64,000 bases of DNA, taken from assembly GCA_951230915.1 (NCBI GenBank), contig OX579639.1:13516001-13580000 (forward strand), read 5' to 3'. A program made the position numbers and the translations under genes. The notes below the pieces were generated by a model, which saw nothing but the letters and a program-made list of their open reading frames with translations, had not been told where the DNA came from and searched no databases. Positions 25,312-37,554 of the stretch are shown here, one piece after another (within the stretch, counting starts at the first letter, position 1; the number at the start of each line of letters is the position of its first letter). This stretch comes from Antitrichia curtipendula. Taxonomy: Eukaryota > Streptophyta > Bryopsida > Hypnales > Leucodontaceae.

Positions 25312-25559
25312 TGAAGGTAAGCTCAAGTGAACAAGAATACCTGATCGAGTGAGAGAAAAAAAAGATTGTTTCTAAGGATCCGTTCACTCAGTTGAAGTCG
25401 CGACTACCATCGCCAGATTCAATTTGCAATTCTGACGCTGGTGCTTCGCAAACAGGGAACCCTAATATTCGTGCACCGAAGGAAGAGTCTAGAGAATGGG
25501 ATATTACCGTCAGTCCACTTTTAATGTCACCGAATAGGTCCTCCGATATGGACGTGATT

Positions 25560-26030
25560 ATATAGAGTTTGTGTCAAGCCATAAGCAATGATTTTATTTG
25601 TACTATCATCAATTTTTTTCTTTAAAATTATTAAGGTATTCACATAAGACAAAAACATATTTATCACTACATAGGTTAATTTAGTGCACTCTAACCATTA
25701 GATAGAAGTTCATAATATTGTAGATAAAATCAATGTAAGGTAGTCTATGTTATTTTCAACAATCTCAATGTGTGATAGGTAATCAACAAAAAAGTGACAT
25801 TCTAATAGTAAGAATTATTTTCCAAAATTTCAAAGTTCAAGATAAGATATATTTTAAGCATCATAATTGATTTGGATTAAAAATATAGAGCAAATTATTT
25901 AAAATTAGCAAACTACATATTATAGTAGTAATAAGAGAAAAAAACAATTTGGACTTATAACTATATGGCTTCTTTGACTTTGAAAACCAACCAAATGAGT
26001 TTCAAGACACTGAAATTCTTAAGTACAATA
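25560..26030. other. AT-rich spacer, nothing seen
   Basis: This stretch lies upstream of the RAR1 gene and its leader. No exon or repeat boundary could be supported. Confidence 0.4.
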
Positions 26031-26036
26031 GGTGCC

Positions 26037-26820
26037 TATAGTGGCTCGCATAAGTATTCGTACACTTCAGAAATTGTCATAACTACTTGAAAAATTAGAT
26101 TTTTTCAACAAATTTTAGACATGTTGAAGTATAAGTAACACACTTGTATAAAATGATTTTTCAAAATTTTAAAAAGCCATTCTAACATTTTTTATAATTT
26201 AATCAAATTTATTAGTGAAAAAAACTTTTAATACAAGTAAATTTTTTCAAAGATTTTTCAGTAATTAGAATGAAAACCTTTTTTAGAATTTTTTGGTAAG
26301 AACTCCTCAAACTTTGAAATTTTATTGAGTGAAATATTATTGACTAAAGTAAGACTCCAATTTTTACATTTCTTATAATTCACTCCAAAAATCTCCAAAA
26401 AATCATGAAAAATAATATATAAACATTTAATATACTTTTCAAACTTTCCAAAACTTTTGGAGATTTTTGGAGTGAATTATAAAAAATGTGAAAATTTGGA
26501 GTCATACTTTAGTCAATAATATTTCACTCAATAAAATTTCAAAGTTTGAGGAATTCTTACCAAAAATTTCTAAAAAGAATTTTCATTCCAATTACTAAAA
26601 AATCTTTGAAAAAATTTACTTGTATTAAAAGTTATTTTTCACTAATAAATTTGATTCAATTATAGAAAATGTTAGAAAGGCTTTTCAAAATTTTGAAAAA
26701 TCATTTTACACAAGTGTGTTACTTGTACTTCAACATGTCCAAAATTTGTTGAAAAAATCTAATTTTTCAGTTAGTTATGGCAATTTCTGAAGTGTATGAA
26801 TACTTATGCGAGCCACTATA
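26037..26820. mobile_element. fold-back Tc1/mariner-like MITE
   Basis: The ends are TATAGTGGCTCGCATAAG then TATTCGTACACTTC, and the exact mirror at the right (CTTATGCGAGCCACTATA). The inverted arms are about 360 bp each (to about 26400 and from about 26455), separated by a short loop. Terminal sequence GTGGCTCGCAxAAGTATTCG and TA flanks are typical of Tc1/mariner elements. No transposase is present. Confidence 0.85.
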
Positions 26821-27488
26821 TATCAACTATTGGTTGTGCAATATATTGTAGCTGTATATATACAATGAAATGTATCAATAAGTCAATACACTTAGTGTAT
26901 TTTAAAATCATGGCTTCTTAATTTTAAGACTTAATTGCAACATTCAAAATAATTCTTGTGGTTAATATATAGAAAAACAACAAAATCAAGCTTTCCAAGC
27001 TTAATTTCTATTCCACTTGATAACTCTAAGGTAAACCAGCCTATTCCCGCCAGCTTCCTATTTCCGACATCTTATTTTTGGCCCCATTACCATCCTAAAA
27101 CTCATCTAAGTCCATCTATTTTTCTGACAAAATCAGCTCATTAATTTCAGCTTGGGTAACGTGTCTACCATTGATTGGTGGATATCCAAGTACTCATAGA
27201 TACAATCTATGGCGGTAATGGGTTATTGATCTGACTTTTATAAATTAATCTATGGGCGGATTTGTAATTTTAGGACAGTCACTTCAACAATTCATAGAAA
27301 TTTCAATTTGTAATTTGTAATTGATCTAATTATAATTTCAATTATAATTTCATCAGAAAATTATAATTCCACTTGGGTTTGATTTGTGAAACATGCATAC
27401 ACCTATGAAAAATAGGTGACCCCATTGAAGTTGACTCCAACATAGTCAGATCGCAAATCAGGGTAGTAATAGGCTTGTCTACCTTAAA

Positions 27489-27605
27489 TGATTTATTGTT
27501 GCTTGAAGTTTATAAGCCCTAAATTCTACTCTGCTTTATAACTCTAAATGGCTCTAAATGAGTATTTATTGTTGTTAGAAGTTTATAAGCACGATTCTCA
27601 ATGTA
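27489..27605. repeat. tandem duplication, about 78 bp
   Basis: TTTATTGTTGCTTGAAGTTT at 27490 and TTTATTGTTGTTAGAAGTTT at 27568, each followed by ATAAGC. Confidence 0.7.
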
Positions 27606-28313
27606 GAATGACACAAAAGTTGGTGGTTCAGACTGATGATCCTTGCTACAAGACAAACTAATGGTGAATTTCTAGAGATTTTAATGTGTTGCGTAATTAA
27701 AATGAATGTTGTTCACTTTGCTTAAAAATATTCACAACAAATTTCAAATTTTCACCAAAAAAATATGGAATAATATGGCTTATAGAAGACACGCGGTTTC
27801 ATCTCTAGAAATTAAAAAAAAATGTTTCTTTCGTATAGAGTAGTGGCAACGTGGAGAATACCAAATGAAGGATAAAGAAAGTTTGACACCGTCCTTACAG
27901 GATCAAGGAACAGGAATTGTGAACCAAAGAAACGAAACATTGATATGTCAAGCACTCATTTTTTAGTATGATAAATTCAAACCTTTAAGCAATACATTGT
28001 CAGTAAAGAACATCACTACTCCAAAGATCAATGTGGACTTGCCACGACTCGCCGAAGACTATTTTAAGGTATTCACAACCTTCTCATATGCCGCCAATCA
28101 TTGCTGTGTCAATAAAAACATGCCTACACTGTCATCGATGAAGATTCTCACGTCAATAACCTAGACATTACTGACGCCTCTTGCAGCAGTATTAGCTGCG
28201 TATCTTTGAACGTTCTAACTCCCTAATTTCAGCTGCATCTACCAACACTGAGCACATCTGGTGCCCAAGTACAGCCATCCTCATCTATCTTCACAAATTT
28301 CAAAGGATAACCG

Positions 28314-31300
28314 TCACACTTTCCATATCACACGACCTAGTCTCACATCAATCAAAACCTGTCCCTTCTTGGACGTCTCGTTATCCGATGATTTCTGAGC
28401 GCCACCCAATTTCATCAATTCTGTTAGAAGCCGAGGGCCCTTCCACATCATGTTGGCCCATTTCTTTACTCTCTCGGCCTCCTCGTCACGATTAGGGAAT
28501 TTGGATACGATTTCAGCATAGCGAGCTGTGGTTTACACAAGAAGACAAACTGTCAACAAGAAGGTACAGCACAAATCATCTCATTGATCGATGACTTCAG
28601 GACACTTTCTGATATCCCACGTGATAATCCAATTCAAATCGCGCATGTAACTTCCTGAGCCTGTGCTGAACGGAGCTTGCAATGCTCAATTGTGTCCAAA
28701 TTTGAAGAATAAGACATTTCCTTCACGAAATGAGGTTTGGAAAACTAGCGGTGCAAGATCCAGGTGATCTTGGCAATAATTGCCTGGAATCTGGGTGACA
28801 TTCTCATGGACAGTAAGAAGTAAAATAAATCCATACCTCTTGAAAGAGCCATTATATCAACGAGGTCCACAAAATTCCCTGTATCTAAACACAGTAACAA
28901 GTTGCAATCAAAACCACGAGTAGGTTTAGGAAGAAGATTGTGCTCATGCCCACATTTTGAAGAGTTGGAAGAATTTTTACTTCACATAGCAGCTTGTATA
29001 AGAGACGAAAAGAATTATGGCAACTTGTGCAGGAATGAGAGCAATGACCATCAATACCATTGTGGTTGGTAGTACATACCTGGAACATCCAAGTCTGGAC
29101 TTCCCATATATTCTTGAGAGCGTCGATATAACCCCTGCACAGCGTCCATTCTTAGAGCGTTGCATTTCTACTTCAAGTATATGGATAGGACATAGAAAGA
29201 TAAATCTGATAATTCACTATGAGAATATAAAAAGAGAGAATAACAACGACAAAAGAAGACATAACAAGAGTAAAAACTGAGGTAAGAGAATAGTTTAAGG
29301 TGACTGAGCTGGCTCACTAACCTCTGCTATAATAAAGCTATCACCACTCCCTCTGACTTTTCCTCTGCGTGCGTACACATCCGCAAGGCATGCTAAGGTG
29401 ATGCCCACCCGTGCATGCCTATCACCTGCCAGAAGATAAATTGCAAGAATGTCATTGTGACGGACATATTTAGAACTACATTCACAGTCCATCTCACCCC
29501 AGAAAGAGCAGTTCAACTCACCATTAATCTTCTCTGCAACAGTCAATGCCTCTGTAATTTTCCCCTCCGCTTCCTCGAAATCTCTAAGCGCATGTCAACA
29601 CCATTCTTGAGTGTCAGCTGTCAAATATGCACTTGCATATGACTACACAACCGGGTGCCACACATCATGACTTCATCAACGACCAATAATGCAAAACCAC
29701 TCAGAATCCATTGCACAAAGCCTCATCATGGGTAGATGGATCTCTTCTATTGCATAACTAGCTGCCAAATTGACGTCCATTGTGTTGATAACACGAGGGA
29801 AATTACATACCCCCTGTGAGTAGCAAGTTGCCCTTGGCCAGCTAGAGCCCCAACGTGAACTTCGTCAGGGGCCATAGCAACTGAAGCCAACGTCATTTCA
29901 CCAGCTTCCTTCGAGTTTTGAATGATCGTGATAGTTTTTTCATAGAGCTCGCCAGCAATTTTCAAGGAACCTCCCACATGAGCACACTGAGCAACGCTAA
30001 ACACTGCAGCAGCTGAGATACAAATTCCGCACTCCAGTTAGTTTCTTGAGCTGAAAAAATGGCTGCAAATTGAGGAGACGTCGATTGCCATGATTTGAAA
30101 GAAATCTGTCTCTTTCAACTTAGATGCTACTGATAAGTCTATTTCATGGGAAGGGACAAGATGTAGTTCGTGTCCACTAATCAAATGAAAATCTTGATAG
30201 CTGACTAGCTTGCAACGATCAGCACCTTCTAGCAATGCTCATGAGAGCTGACTTCTCCAAACCCGGGTTTAGATGTTTACAAAGAGAGCAAGTATAACAG
30301 AATAAAGACTCACCAACCCCCGCTGTCTGGCGAGAATTTTCTCCTAACCATGCAGGAACATCTTCAAAAAGGCGCGAATCGGCTGGCACAAGCACGTACC
30401 CCCAAAAACAAGAGGTCCGATTCAGGCTACAGTTTACTGTGATGACATAGAACACAATAACAAGAAGCATATTTTTTTCCATGTTTTGACCTCTAGTAAA
30501 ATTACACCATAACAAGCTGAAATGGGAATCTGTCTCTCAAAAGAACCCCATACCAGCTCCACACCGTGCACATACTAAAGCAGATAATGCCGCAACAGCT
30601 TTGCTACGAAACTGAAGCTCCATGAGCACGTCTGTTGGCACACCCTCACTTGCAGACGCAACAAGCTGGCCACAGCTGTGTGCGTACCTTAGAGCCGACT
30701 CTTCCTGAAACATTTCAAGCACATTCAACCAAATTATAGAGTAACAAACAGTAATCACTCATTAACAGCACCTCACAAGTTGATTGATATGAAACAAACT
30801 GACAATACGCACATAGGTTTACAAAACCGAAATAACATTGCACTAAGGGAGGTCTCATTCAGGTTACTTGCTGCAAGCGTAGGCATAATCCAGTCAAGGC
30901 TTCCAAGGCGGCCACTGTAATTAACACAGACAACACCATAAGCTGATGGGAGTAAGAGCGTGTCTCAGAGGGTTGTAGGCAAAAACAGTCAATAGTATTA
31001 ATCATTGGAGAGCACAGGCTGGAGCTTACTTACCTCGGACCTCTAAACCAGCTGGTTCAAGGTCACTAGCCACCTGCAAAACTTCTACAGCATCCGTCAA
31101 TCTTGCCCTGTTTATTTATGCAACAAAAACAAGGAACATGTTACTGTGAATAGAATATGGGACTTTGAATGCAAGTAAATGCGAAACAGAGCATTCTGAC
31201 CAAGTTTACATTCGTTCCATGAGGATAGTTTACAGCACACAGGACTTAGGACCAATACGCACCTGTCAGCGTAAAATGTAGCCAGGATTAGCAGCACACG

Positions 31301-32108
31301 ACCAGTAGCATTGGCTGCCGATACTCCTTCATTAAGAAGAAATACTCTTCCTTGCTCCAAAATGCGAATTGCCTCCCCATGGGCTGCTTCTGCAGCGCAC
31401 ATTTCATGTTCCTTTGAGATAAATCACAAGTAGTCCAACGTATATGCATCAACCACAGTACGAAGCACAAAATTGATTGCAACCACTATCCAGCATCTTT
31501 CTGATCTGTCAACTTCGCAACTTCCTTCGCCCAAAACACCATTCAATATAATAACTCTGCAGGGAGATATCATGAAGCGATAACTGGAAATGGAATTGAG
31601 ATATACAGCTGAGATATACAAACCGCTTCTCATTATATCGAGAGGTTGCGCTACAGTGACCGCATTTCATTGCAAGAAGTTGCGCATTGACGTGCAGTGA
31701 ATGAAAGTAAAACCTAATTAAGATAGATGGCGACTCCATCAGGGCTGCATGAGCTCTACAACATTTCGGCTTACCCTGATTCCTACTAGAGGCCGCGTAC
31801 TTGATCATTTCTGTTGCAATTAACTCGGCATCCGGCTTGGCTTTCTCGCTGCTGTTGCTCCCAGCGTACCATCGCTGTTGTCCGGAGCATCCGTGTTTTA
31901 GGTCAACCAACGCGTCTTCAAATCCTCTTTGACAAGTACTCTGAGCAAAAACATTTCGCAAATCCTCGATAGAATGACCATAGTTCCCGACACTTGATTG
32001 TGGCAGAAAAAGCGACGCATACACTGGAACTGAAATAGGTCCGAGAGCCGCGATCCGGTGAAAACACTTCTTGTTCACCCTCCGGAAGGCGAGTGCCGCT
32101 ACAGCCAT
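28314..32108 (-). CDS. TPR-type helical-repeat protein, probably mitochondrial, 12 exons, complete
   Basis: Exons (complement) are 32108-31775, 31389-31263, 31107-31034, 30914-30868, 30704-30554, 30382-30314, 30012-29811, 29583-29522, 29425-29322, 29134-29080, 28878-28837 and 28525-28314. All twelve join in frame and give 492 residues. The N-terminus (MAVAALAFRRVNKKCFHRIA) is basic and free of acidic residues, like a mitochondrial presequence. From about residue 112 the chain is alpha-helical TPR-like repeats with the usual small and large residue spacing. Clear examples are ARLTDAVEVLQVASDLEP, VAALEALTGLCLRLQQ, GDFEEAEGKITEALTVAEK and HARVGITLACLADVYARRG followed by GLYRRSQEY. The C-terminus is a conserved-looking basic segment (ARYAEIVSKFPNRDEEAERV, KKWANMMWKGPR). 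TPR proteins act as scaffolds; no partner can be named. Several exons are under 75 bp, so automatic predictions may miss them. Confidence 0.88.
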
Positions 32109-32682
32109 CGTTAAATTACAGCTGGACGCCCATTCCTTTCTTCAAAGTACAGCGCTCCTTCGCTGTCTGTGCACTCTGCACATATCGACCGAGACTTGGG
32201 GTCATCAGTCTTGACGATCACACAATTATCCTTCCCTCCATTTCAACAACTTCAGTTCACCTCAGAAGATCAAAATCCACTCCAGCCAGACACGTGATAC
32301 GCGGTAAGAAACGGATATCATTGCGCCCGTATTAGAAGAGCGATCGCAACATAGAGCAATTTAAAGAGGAATAGACACTCTCATTTAGTAAACAAAAATA
32401 AAAGTCTGCAAACAACAACATTCGTCACTGGATAAAAATTTGTGTGATACAATCGATATCGATACATAGAATCCAGAACACTAAGACCTGCTTGCATATG
32501 TTCATATACAGAGCGTATTGAAATATTACATGCGCAAATGGACACCACGAGAAACAATTGTCACTCACCAAAGGTCGCTCCCAAAATGAATTGGCCAAAT
32601 CGGGCAACTAATTCCGCAAAATTTCTCTAGTCCACTAAGTTACAAATCCAGTCTTGCGGGAATCGGAAGCTGTAAAAATTAC

Positions 32683-32763
32683 CTGTGGTCTGGAAGGAGA
32701 ATCTGCCCAGCGCATTGACAGACAATTGCGAAGGTCCAGAGAACTCGTGGAGCCGTCTGCCAT
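32683..32763 (-). other. possible orphan or 5' exon upstream of the TPR gene
   Basis: The complement opens with ATG and 27 codons (MADGSTSSLDLRNCLSMRWA...) followed directly by CAG and a GTAATT donor. It could be a first exon of another minus-strand gene or an upstream exon of the TPR gene. No second exon was found that confirms either. Confidence 0.2.
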
Positions 32764-33341
32764 TAGAGAAGACAACAACAGATTTATAACCGGTGATTCC
32801 GGATATGGGTACGAAATACAGGTTATCAATATATTCCGAACATAAGGTTATCAATCGCCTTGTCGAAGCCCACATTTGCACTGAACACCTTATTACAGTA
32901 ATATATCACGGTTTCTTGTACGACATCCCTCTGTAATATGTTTCAGGTTAAGAATTAAAAAAATCTTTTATTTAAACACTTTAGAACTAAGGTTGTAGAT
33001 AGTTTTTATACAAATGTGATAATATGGAATTGAGTAAATGTCAGAAAGTATTATTCAATCGTTGTAACATTATATATAAATATATAATATGACATTTTAA
33101 GAAGTCAATATATATATTTTATTTTTATTTTTATTTTTATTTTTTGAAACAATGATATTATATATAATATAATAAATTGTACAATATTAGAATATTGGAA
33201 GGATTCATGAAGTCTAAATTTTTTTTATTACATTTCTTTGTTATTAACACTATATTATCACACATTTATATTAATACTACAAAATTCCTTATAACAACAT
33301 GGACTTTGATTGTCCAAATTGATAATGAAACTCTTGAATGT

Positions 33342-33755
33342 TAAGGTAGGAGGCTCTTGAATCGCCCATCTAAGGGCTGATCTGCCTTTTTCATATGCTT
33401 CCTTGATTGGTAGTATTTTTAATTCATTTTTCAAAGATAGAAAAATAGATGAGGAATCTAACACAAGTAGTTTCATATTTTTTTGAGCAATATTGAATTA
33501 GTTATGAATTTTCAAAGGAGATGTATTGTAGGTTCCTATTTGTGACACTAGGTCTTCCATAAACTGCTCACTTGCTAGATGGGAAAAAGAAAAGCCGGTG
33601 ATTGGCTAGGACCCCTTTTTTTCTAATTCATTCATAGCACTATAGCGGGCAATTTAAAGATCACTTTCTTCCATTTAAAGATCACCTTGTTCCATTCAAG
33701 AGCCATTTATAGGGGCGGTTCTTAATGCCCGAGCGGTTTCAGAGCCTCCTACCTT
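33342..33755. mobile_element. MITE-like element, PIF/Harbinger-like ends
   Basis: AAGGTAGGAGGCTCT at the left is mirrored by AGAGCCTCCTACCTT at the right. TTA occurs at both borders. A related single end lies at 44524 (GTAGGAGGCTTATGAAGC, then CCCATCTAAGGG, as at 33368). Confidence 0.55.
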
Positions 33756-34343
33756 AGCTAAGTGTGGCTACTTGTAATGACATTGTTCACTAGCAGTATA
33801 AGTTCCTCTTGAACTTAAAAGAGAATTAGGCATCTAAAAATAAATGTTCTTCCAGAGGATGATTACTTATCTAATCATAGAAAGATGTTACAAATCTAAA
33901 AGGTCCACTGGATGACTTCATTGTTACCTATAGAAACAAAGAATGCACCTATAAGTCCAGTAGCTGAAATATTTTAGTAACTATCTTGATCATGGGGACA
34001 ATGTCCATCTAGGATTCATGCATGATTCCTTCTTTTGAGAATATGTTCTTGGTCATTACATATGTCGGTTTCGGACATCTGTGTGCAAAAAATAATTATT
34101 TCAGGCGTGACTCTCACAATTTGATAGCACTCTGAAAGTCTTGGCCATTTGTAACATGCCAGACGTCGAATGACATGACACCAAGTTTTTGGACACACCA
34201 GATTGTGTATGAAACTGGCTCGTAGGGTACAGTCGATTGATACCCTGATTTGCTGAACGTAGAGATCCTGCCCTTTGGAAAGTATTCATATCCGGGTTTC
34301 CGGGTATAAATTAGAGGTCGTCTTCTCCACTTTCAGATTCGGG

Positions 34344-35977
34344 ATGGAGAAGCTTCTGCAAAGTCCAGAATTCTGCACAGTCGCTGCCGCGATTCCAGTC
34401 GCAAGGTAAACAATTTTTGATTTCAAACATAGAGGTTGATTCCTCGGCCTCTGTGCTGTTCTTGTACGTGATTTTGTTGTGGATCTCAGACGGGGAAGGT
34501 AGCTTAATGCTGGATGACGAGTTACTACACCGCGCAGTGGCTTTGAATGTTCTGTACCACGAAACGAGCTGAATTGAAAATGCTTAACCTGACGGTATTA
34601 TAGAGATCAAGACTTTGCTTGGCAGAATCTTGACCATGGAGTATTGTTCCTTGCTCGTTCTTGTTTATCGAAATTTGAGTTCTTAGGGTTTTGGAGTCCC
34701 TGCTGAGTGTATCACAGGTTCTGGTATATATAGTGTTCCGAATTCGTCTGCTTATGAACTTCAGAAGGGGCGCAAGGGCATTTCAGATGTTTTGGAATGC
34801 TGTGGTCGGATTCTGCTAGAACCATTAATGTGCTGTGAGGGGGACTCCATAGTAACTGGTAATCCTCAATTTTAAGGAGTTGATTGAGTTCCTTAGGGGA
34901 ATTATGTGTGGAATTTGTCACTAGATACCGGTACCTCGCTCTAGCCCCTTGAGTGTGAGGCATTATTAGCTAAGGTAGAGTATAGCATTTTGGCACTTTT
35001 ACAGAATTCTGTAGGTGTGTGAGTTTTGGGAGATTTATGGAGCTAGGGAAAGATCTATGGGCAAATCTGTTGAGATCAAGACTTTATCGCCACGTATGAA
35101 TTTCCTATGCAATTTTCGATGTGGGATGCTGTAGACCACTATTAGTGACAGTAGGCAACCTCATTTCCATTCAATGATCAGTGGCCGTAGACAATTAGCT
35201 ATGTCATGCATACAGTGCTTGCTAGTAAGTCCAACCACATGTGTATGAGTAGATGAGTTGCTGTAGGTACAAGGTCAAATTTGTGGACGGGATCTGCAGG
35301 TCCTTAACGGCTTACTATCCTTTACCTTCAGATTTAGGGTTCTGCGAGCTTTGAAGGCTTAGTATCATCTTTTCTTGATGATTGCTGAGGCGTGGGCGTG
35401 GCACATGCATAATGTCCAAAACATCAGGCAATAGGATGAGTGCACGGGACGTCGAGGGGGAGTGGCGCGCAGCCTCGTATTTCTTGGCGAAGGGGCCTTC
35501 TGCAAGTGTGCAGTATTTGGCCAAGGATGTGAGGGCGCAGCTTTTCGCTTTGAAGGCGCAAGTATTGGATGGCGATTGTCCTCCTGGCCAAGACGGGTCC
35601 ATGGCTATGGATCCGTCCCTTAGGATCAGACAGGTTGGTCAAAAGCCGGCCTTCATTTCCATGTCCTATATGGTGTGGTAGATTTCAAAGCTTGAATCTA
35701 TAAGTATTTCCGGCATCCTTATCTCCACCTTTTTGAGGATGTTTTTGAGAAGAGAATTTTTTTGCAGGAAGCGTGGAATTCCCTGAGCGGGATGTCCAGA
35801 GAGGAAGCCAAGAGGAGATATGTGGATTTGCTGTCCGAGGTGCTGCCTGAATGGAAGAAATGGAGCGCAGATCATGGCAAGGGTGGGGAGGAGCACGAGA
35901 GCGAGGCCGACAGGCTTGTGAAAGCGTTCAAAGCGAGATTGGCCTCGAGTAACTCTACGCAAATATCTAGGTTATAG
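34344..35977 (+). CDS. divergent acyl-CoA-binding domain protein, three exons
   Basis: Exons are 34344-34405, 35390-35633 and 35768-35977, in consistent phase, giving 171 residues. The C-terminal part EAWNSLSGMSREEAKRRYVD (residues 103-122) then LLSEVLPEWKKW matches the last helix region of acyl-CoA-binding domains. Residues 48-84 (AASYFLAKGPS ... DVRAQLFALKAQVLDGDCP) align with helices 1-2. The family normally has YxxYKQA for ligand contact; here the stretch reads LFALKAQ (72-78), so the first Tyr is Phe and the second Tyr-Lys pair is absent. Acyl-CoA-binding proteins carry long-chain acyl-CoA esters in the cytosol or organelles. Binding by this one is doubtful. An acidic-basic tail (HESEADRLVKAFKARLASS) follows the domain. 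The 34344 start gives an unremarkable N-terminus. If intron 1 (about 980 bp) is wrong, ATG 35420 (MSKTSGNRMSARD) is the alternative start. Confidence 0.72.
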
Positions 35978-36103
35978 CTGTACCATAATGTTGAGTTTCG
36001 TTGTCTTGAACATTTATATTAACAGTGGCAATGTTGCGAGACCAGTTTTAGATAGAGACCAGAATTTTTTATGATTCATAAAAACAATTGCTGGGATTAA
36101 TTC

Positions 36104-36109
36104 AATAAA
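36104..36109 (+). terminator. poly(A) signal of the acyl-CoA-binding gene
   Basis: AATAAA 127 bp after the stop at 35977. Confidence 0.45.
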
Positions 36110-36426
36110 AGTGCCGCTCCCTTGCATGGAAGTTTTTGACTTGGAAGACTGGTTTCAATGGTGCATTTTAATAGGCACTCAGCGTCCTCTTGCGTAAGCA
36201 TTTCCTCTTGCCAGTTTTGGATTCCAAAACTATTCCTCAGCAGATGACTCAACGAGAGGCAGCGATGTTCTCTGTTTCAAAGAATTAAAAGAAAGGATAC
36301 TAAAACCGAGAGAGACCTCCTATACTGACCTCTGGTATCATCTATTCACGCACTTCGTTGTACGTATGAGAAATTTTTACAAGGCATGCGGCATGCGTAC
36401 AGCACTGAGTGGCTATCGATCTTTAA

Positions 36427-36496
36427 ATGGAAACGGGATTGTCTACTGTTACTCATAACGGTGTACACCATCCCAGTTTTAAAGCTGCATAAGAAA
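36427..36496. repeat. dispersed 70-bp repeat R2, copy 2
   Basis: Matches the block in RAR1 intron 1 at 24323-24392, in the same orientation. Confidence 0.6.
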
Positions 36497-36999
36497 TTCG
36501 TTCGTAGTAAGTGTCAGAAGTGAACTCACTGATCTCTACATGATAAAAATTGTGAATACAGTATTGTACTGTACGGCAATGGAGATTCTCATCATAGTAT
36601 CATCATGTCTCCTAAATGTGATTGGTTCCTTCATCTTTATGGATCTGAATGACACTTCTTGCCACCATACTGTTTGGAAACCAAGGCACCTACAAGTAAT
36701 TGCAGCCCTTACCCAGTTATAGAATGTTATGAAGAACTTTTCCTCAGTTTTATCCGAATTGGATCAACATTTATTCCAAATCTAGATAGAGTCTGCGCAA
36801 ATTTACCTAGAGAAATAACGGGTCGTTACCTAAGCAGGCTCATTTCTTCCCTGTAGCATCTTCGGACATCATCAAACAAGGCTGGATTTCTGCCAGCAAC
36901 AACTTCATCACTCCACAACCTTGCGAAATTGAAGAAAACATCGATATCACCTCACTTTTATTCAAGTTAGAGCAAACTCTGGCTAAATCCCATCTACCA

Positions 37000-37482
37000 T
37001 CACTGCTCAGATCCCCCACTCCCCGGTGCCTTGTCATACGTAACCCACGCCGTGGCCGACGCCACAGAATCATACAACCTGCGCGCAGACGCATTGTCTT
37101 GCGCCGTAGTCCACCGCACCACACTCAACCCTTGCTCCTTGGCCATATCCGAGAGCGCCTGGATGAGCAGAGTCGCAATTCCGTTTCCCCGAAGATCCGG
37201 TCGCGTGAACAGGTCGTCCAGGTACAACCCCGTGGTGCCCAAGTAGGGGCGAGGCCATCGTCGGTGGTGGGCTAATCCACCGATAACCCCTTTGTCCGAC
37301 ACCGCCACGAGCGCCTGGGTTACGTGGTGCTCGTCGTGGATCCACGACCACACGGTGTTCACGGCCTCGTCGCTAGGCGATTGCTTGTAGAAAGAGCGGT
37401 AGCCGTGGTAGAGGGCGCTCCACTGCTCGTAGTCGGACTTGGTGGCGGGACGGATGTGCCATTTGGAAGGGTGATCCGCCAT
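37000..37482 (-). CDS. GNAT-family N-acetyltransferase, intronless
   Basis: One uninterrupted frame of 160 residues starts at the ATG at 37482 (MADHPSKWHIRPATKSDYEQ). The GNAT fold is clear: beta-strand LYLDDLFTRPDLR (86-98), then the acetyl-CoA pyrophosphate loop RGNGIATLLI (98-107, the RxxGxG/A type motif). Motif B follows (TAQDNASARRLYDSVA, 126-141), and a final strand WVTYDK. GNAT enzymes move an acetyl group from acetyl-CoA to an amine; the substrate cannot be told. The sequence is closest in style to bacterial and fungal GNATs of the YLxDLFVxPxxRGxGVG type. It has no introns and is visibly GC-richer than its surroundings, unlike the split genes beside it. Bacterial-type transfer or retroposition are both possible. 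It lies about 1 kb from the acyl-CoA-binding gene, tail to tail. Confidence 0.88.
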   Translation of the reverse strand: MADHPSKWHIRPATKSDYEQWSALYHGYRSFYKQSPSDEAVNTVWSWIHDEHHVTQALVAVSDKGVIGGLAHHRRWPRPYLGTTGLYLDDLFTRPDLRGNGIATLLIQALSDMAKEQGLSVVRWTTAQDNASARRLYDSVASATAWVTYDKAPGSGGSEQ

Positions 37483-37554
37483 GTCTGACTGCGGAAAAAT
37501 CTTTCGCTCAACGTCAACCTTGCTTCGTCTCCTAAACAGTTGCAAACTTTCAGA

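Noticed and set aside
34712..34963. 83-codon minus-strand frame
   Set aside because: It lies in intron 1 of the acyl-CoA-binding gene and shows no domain.
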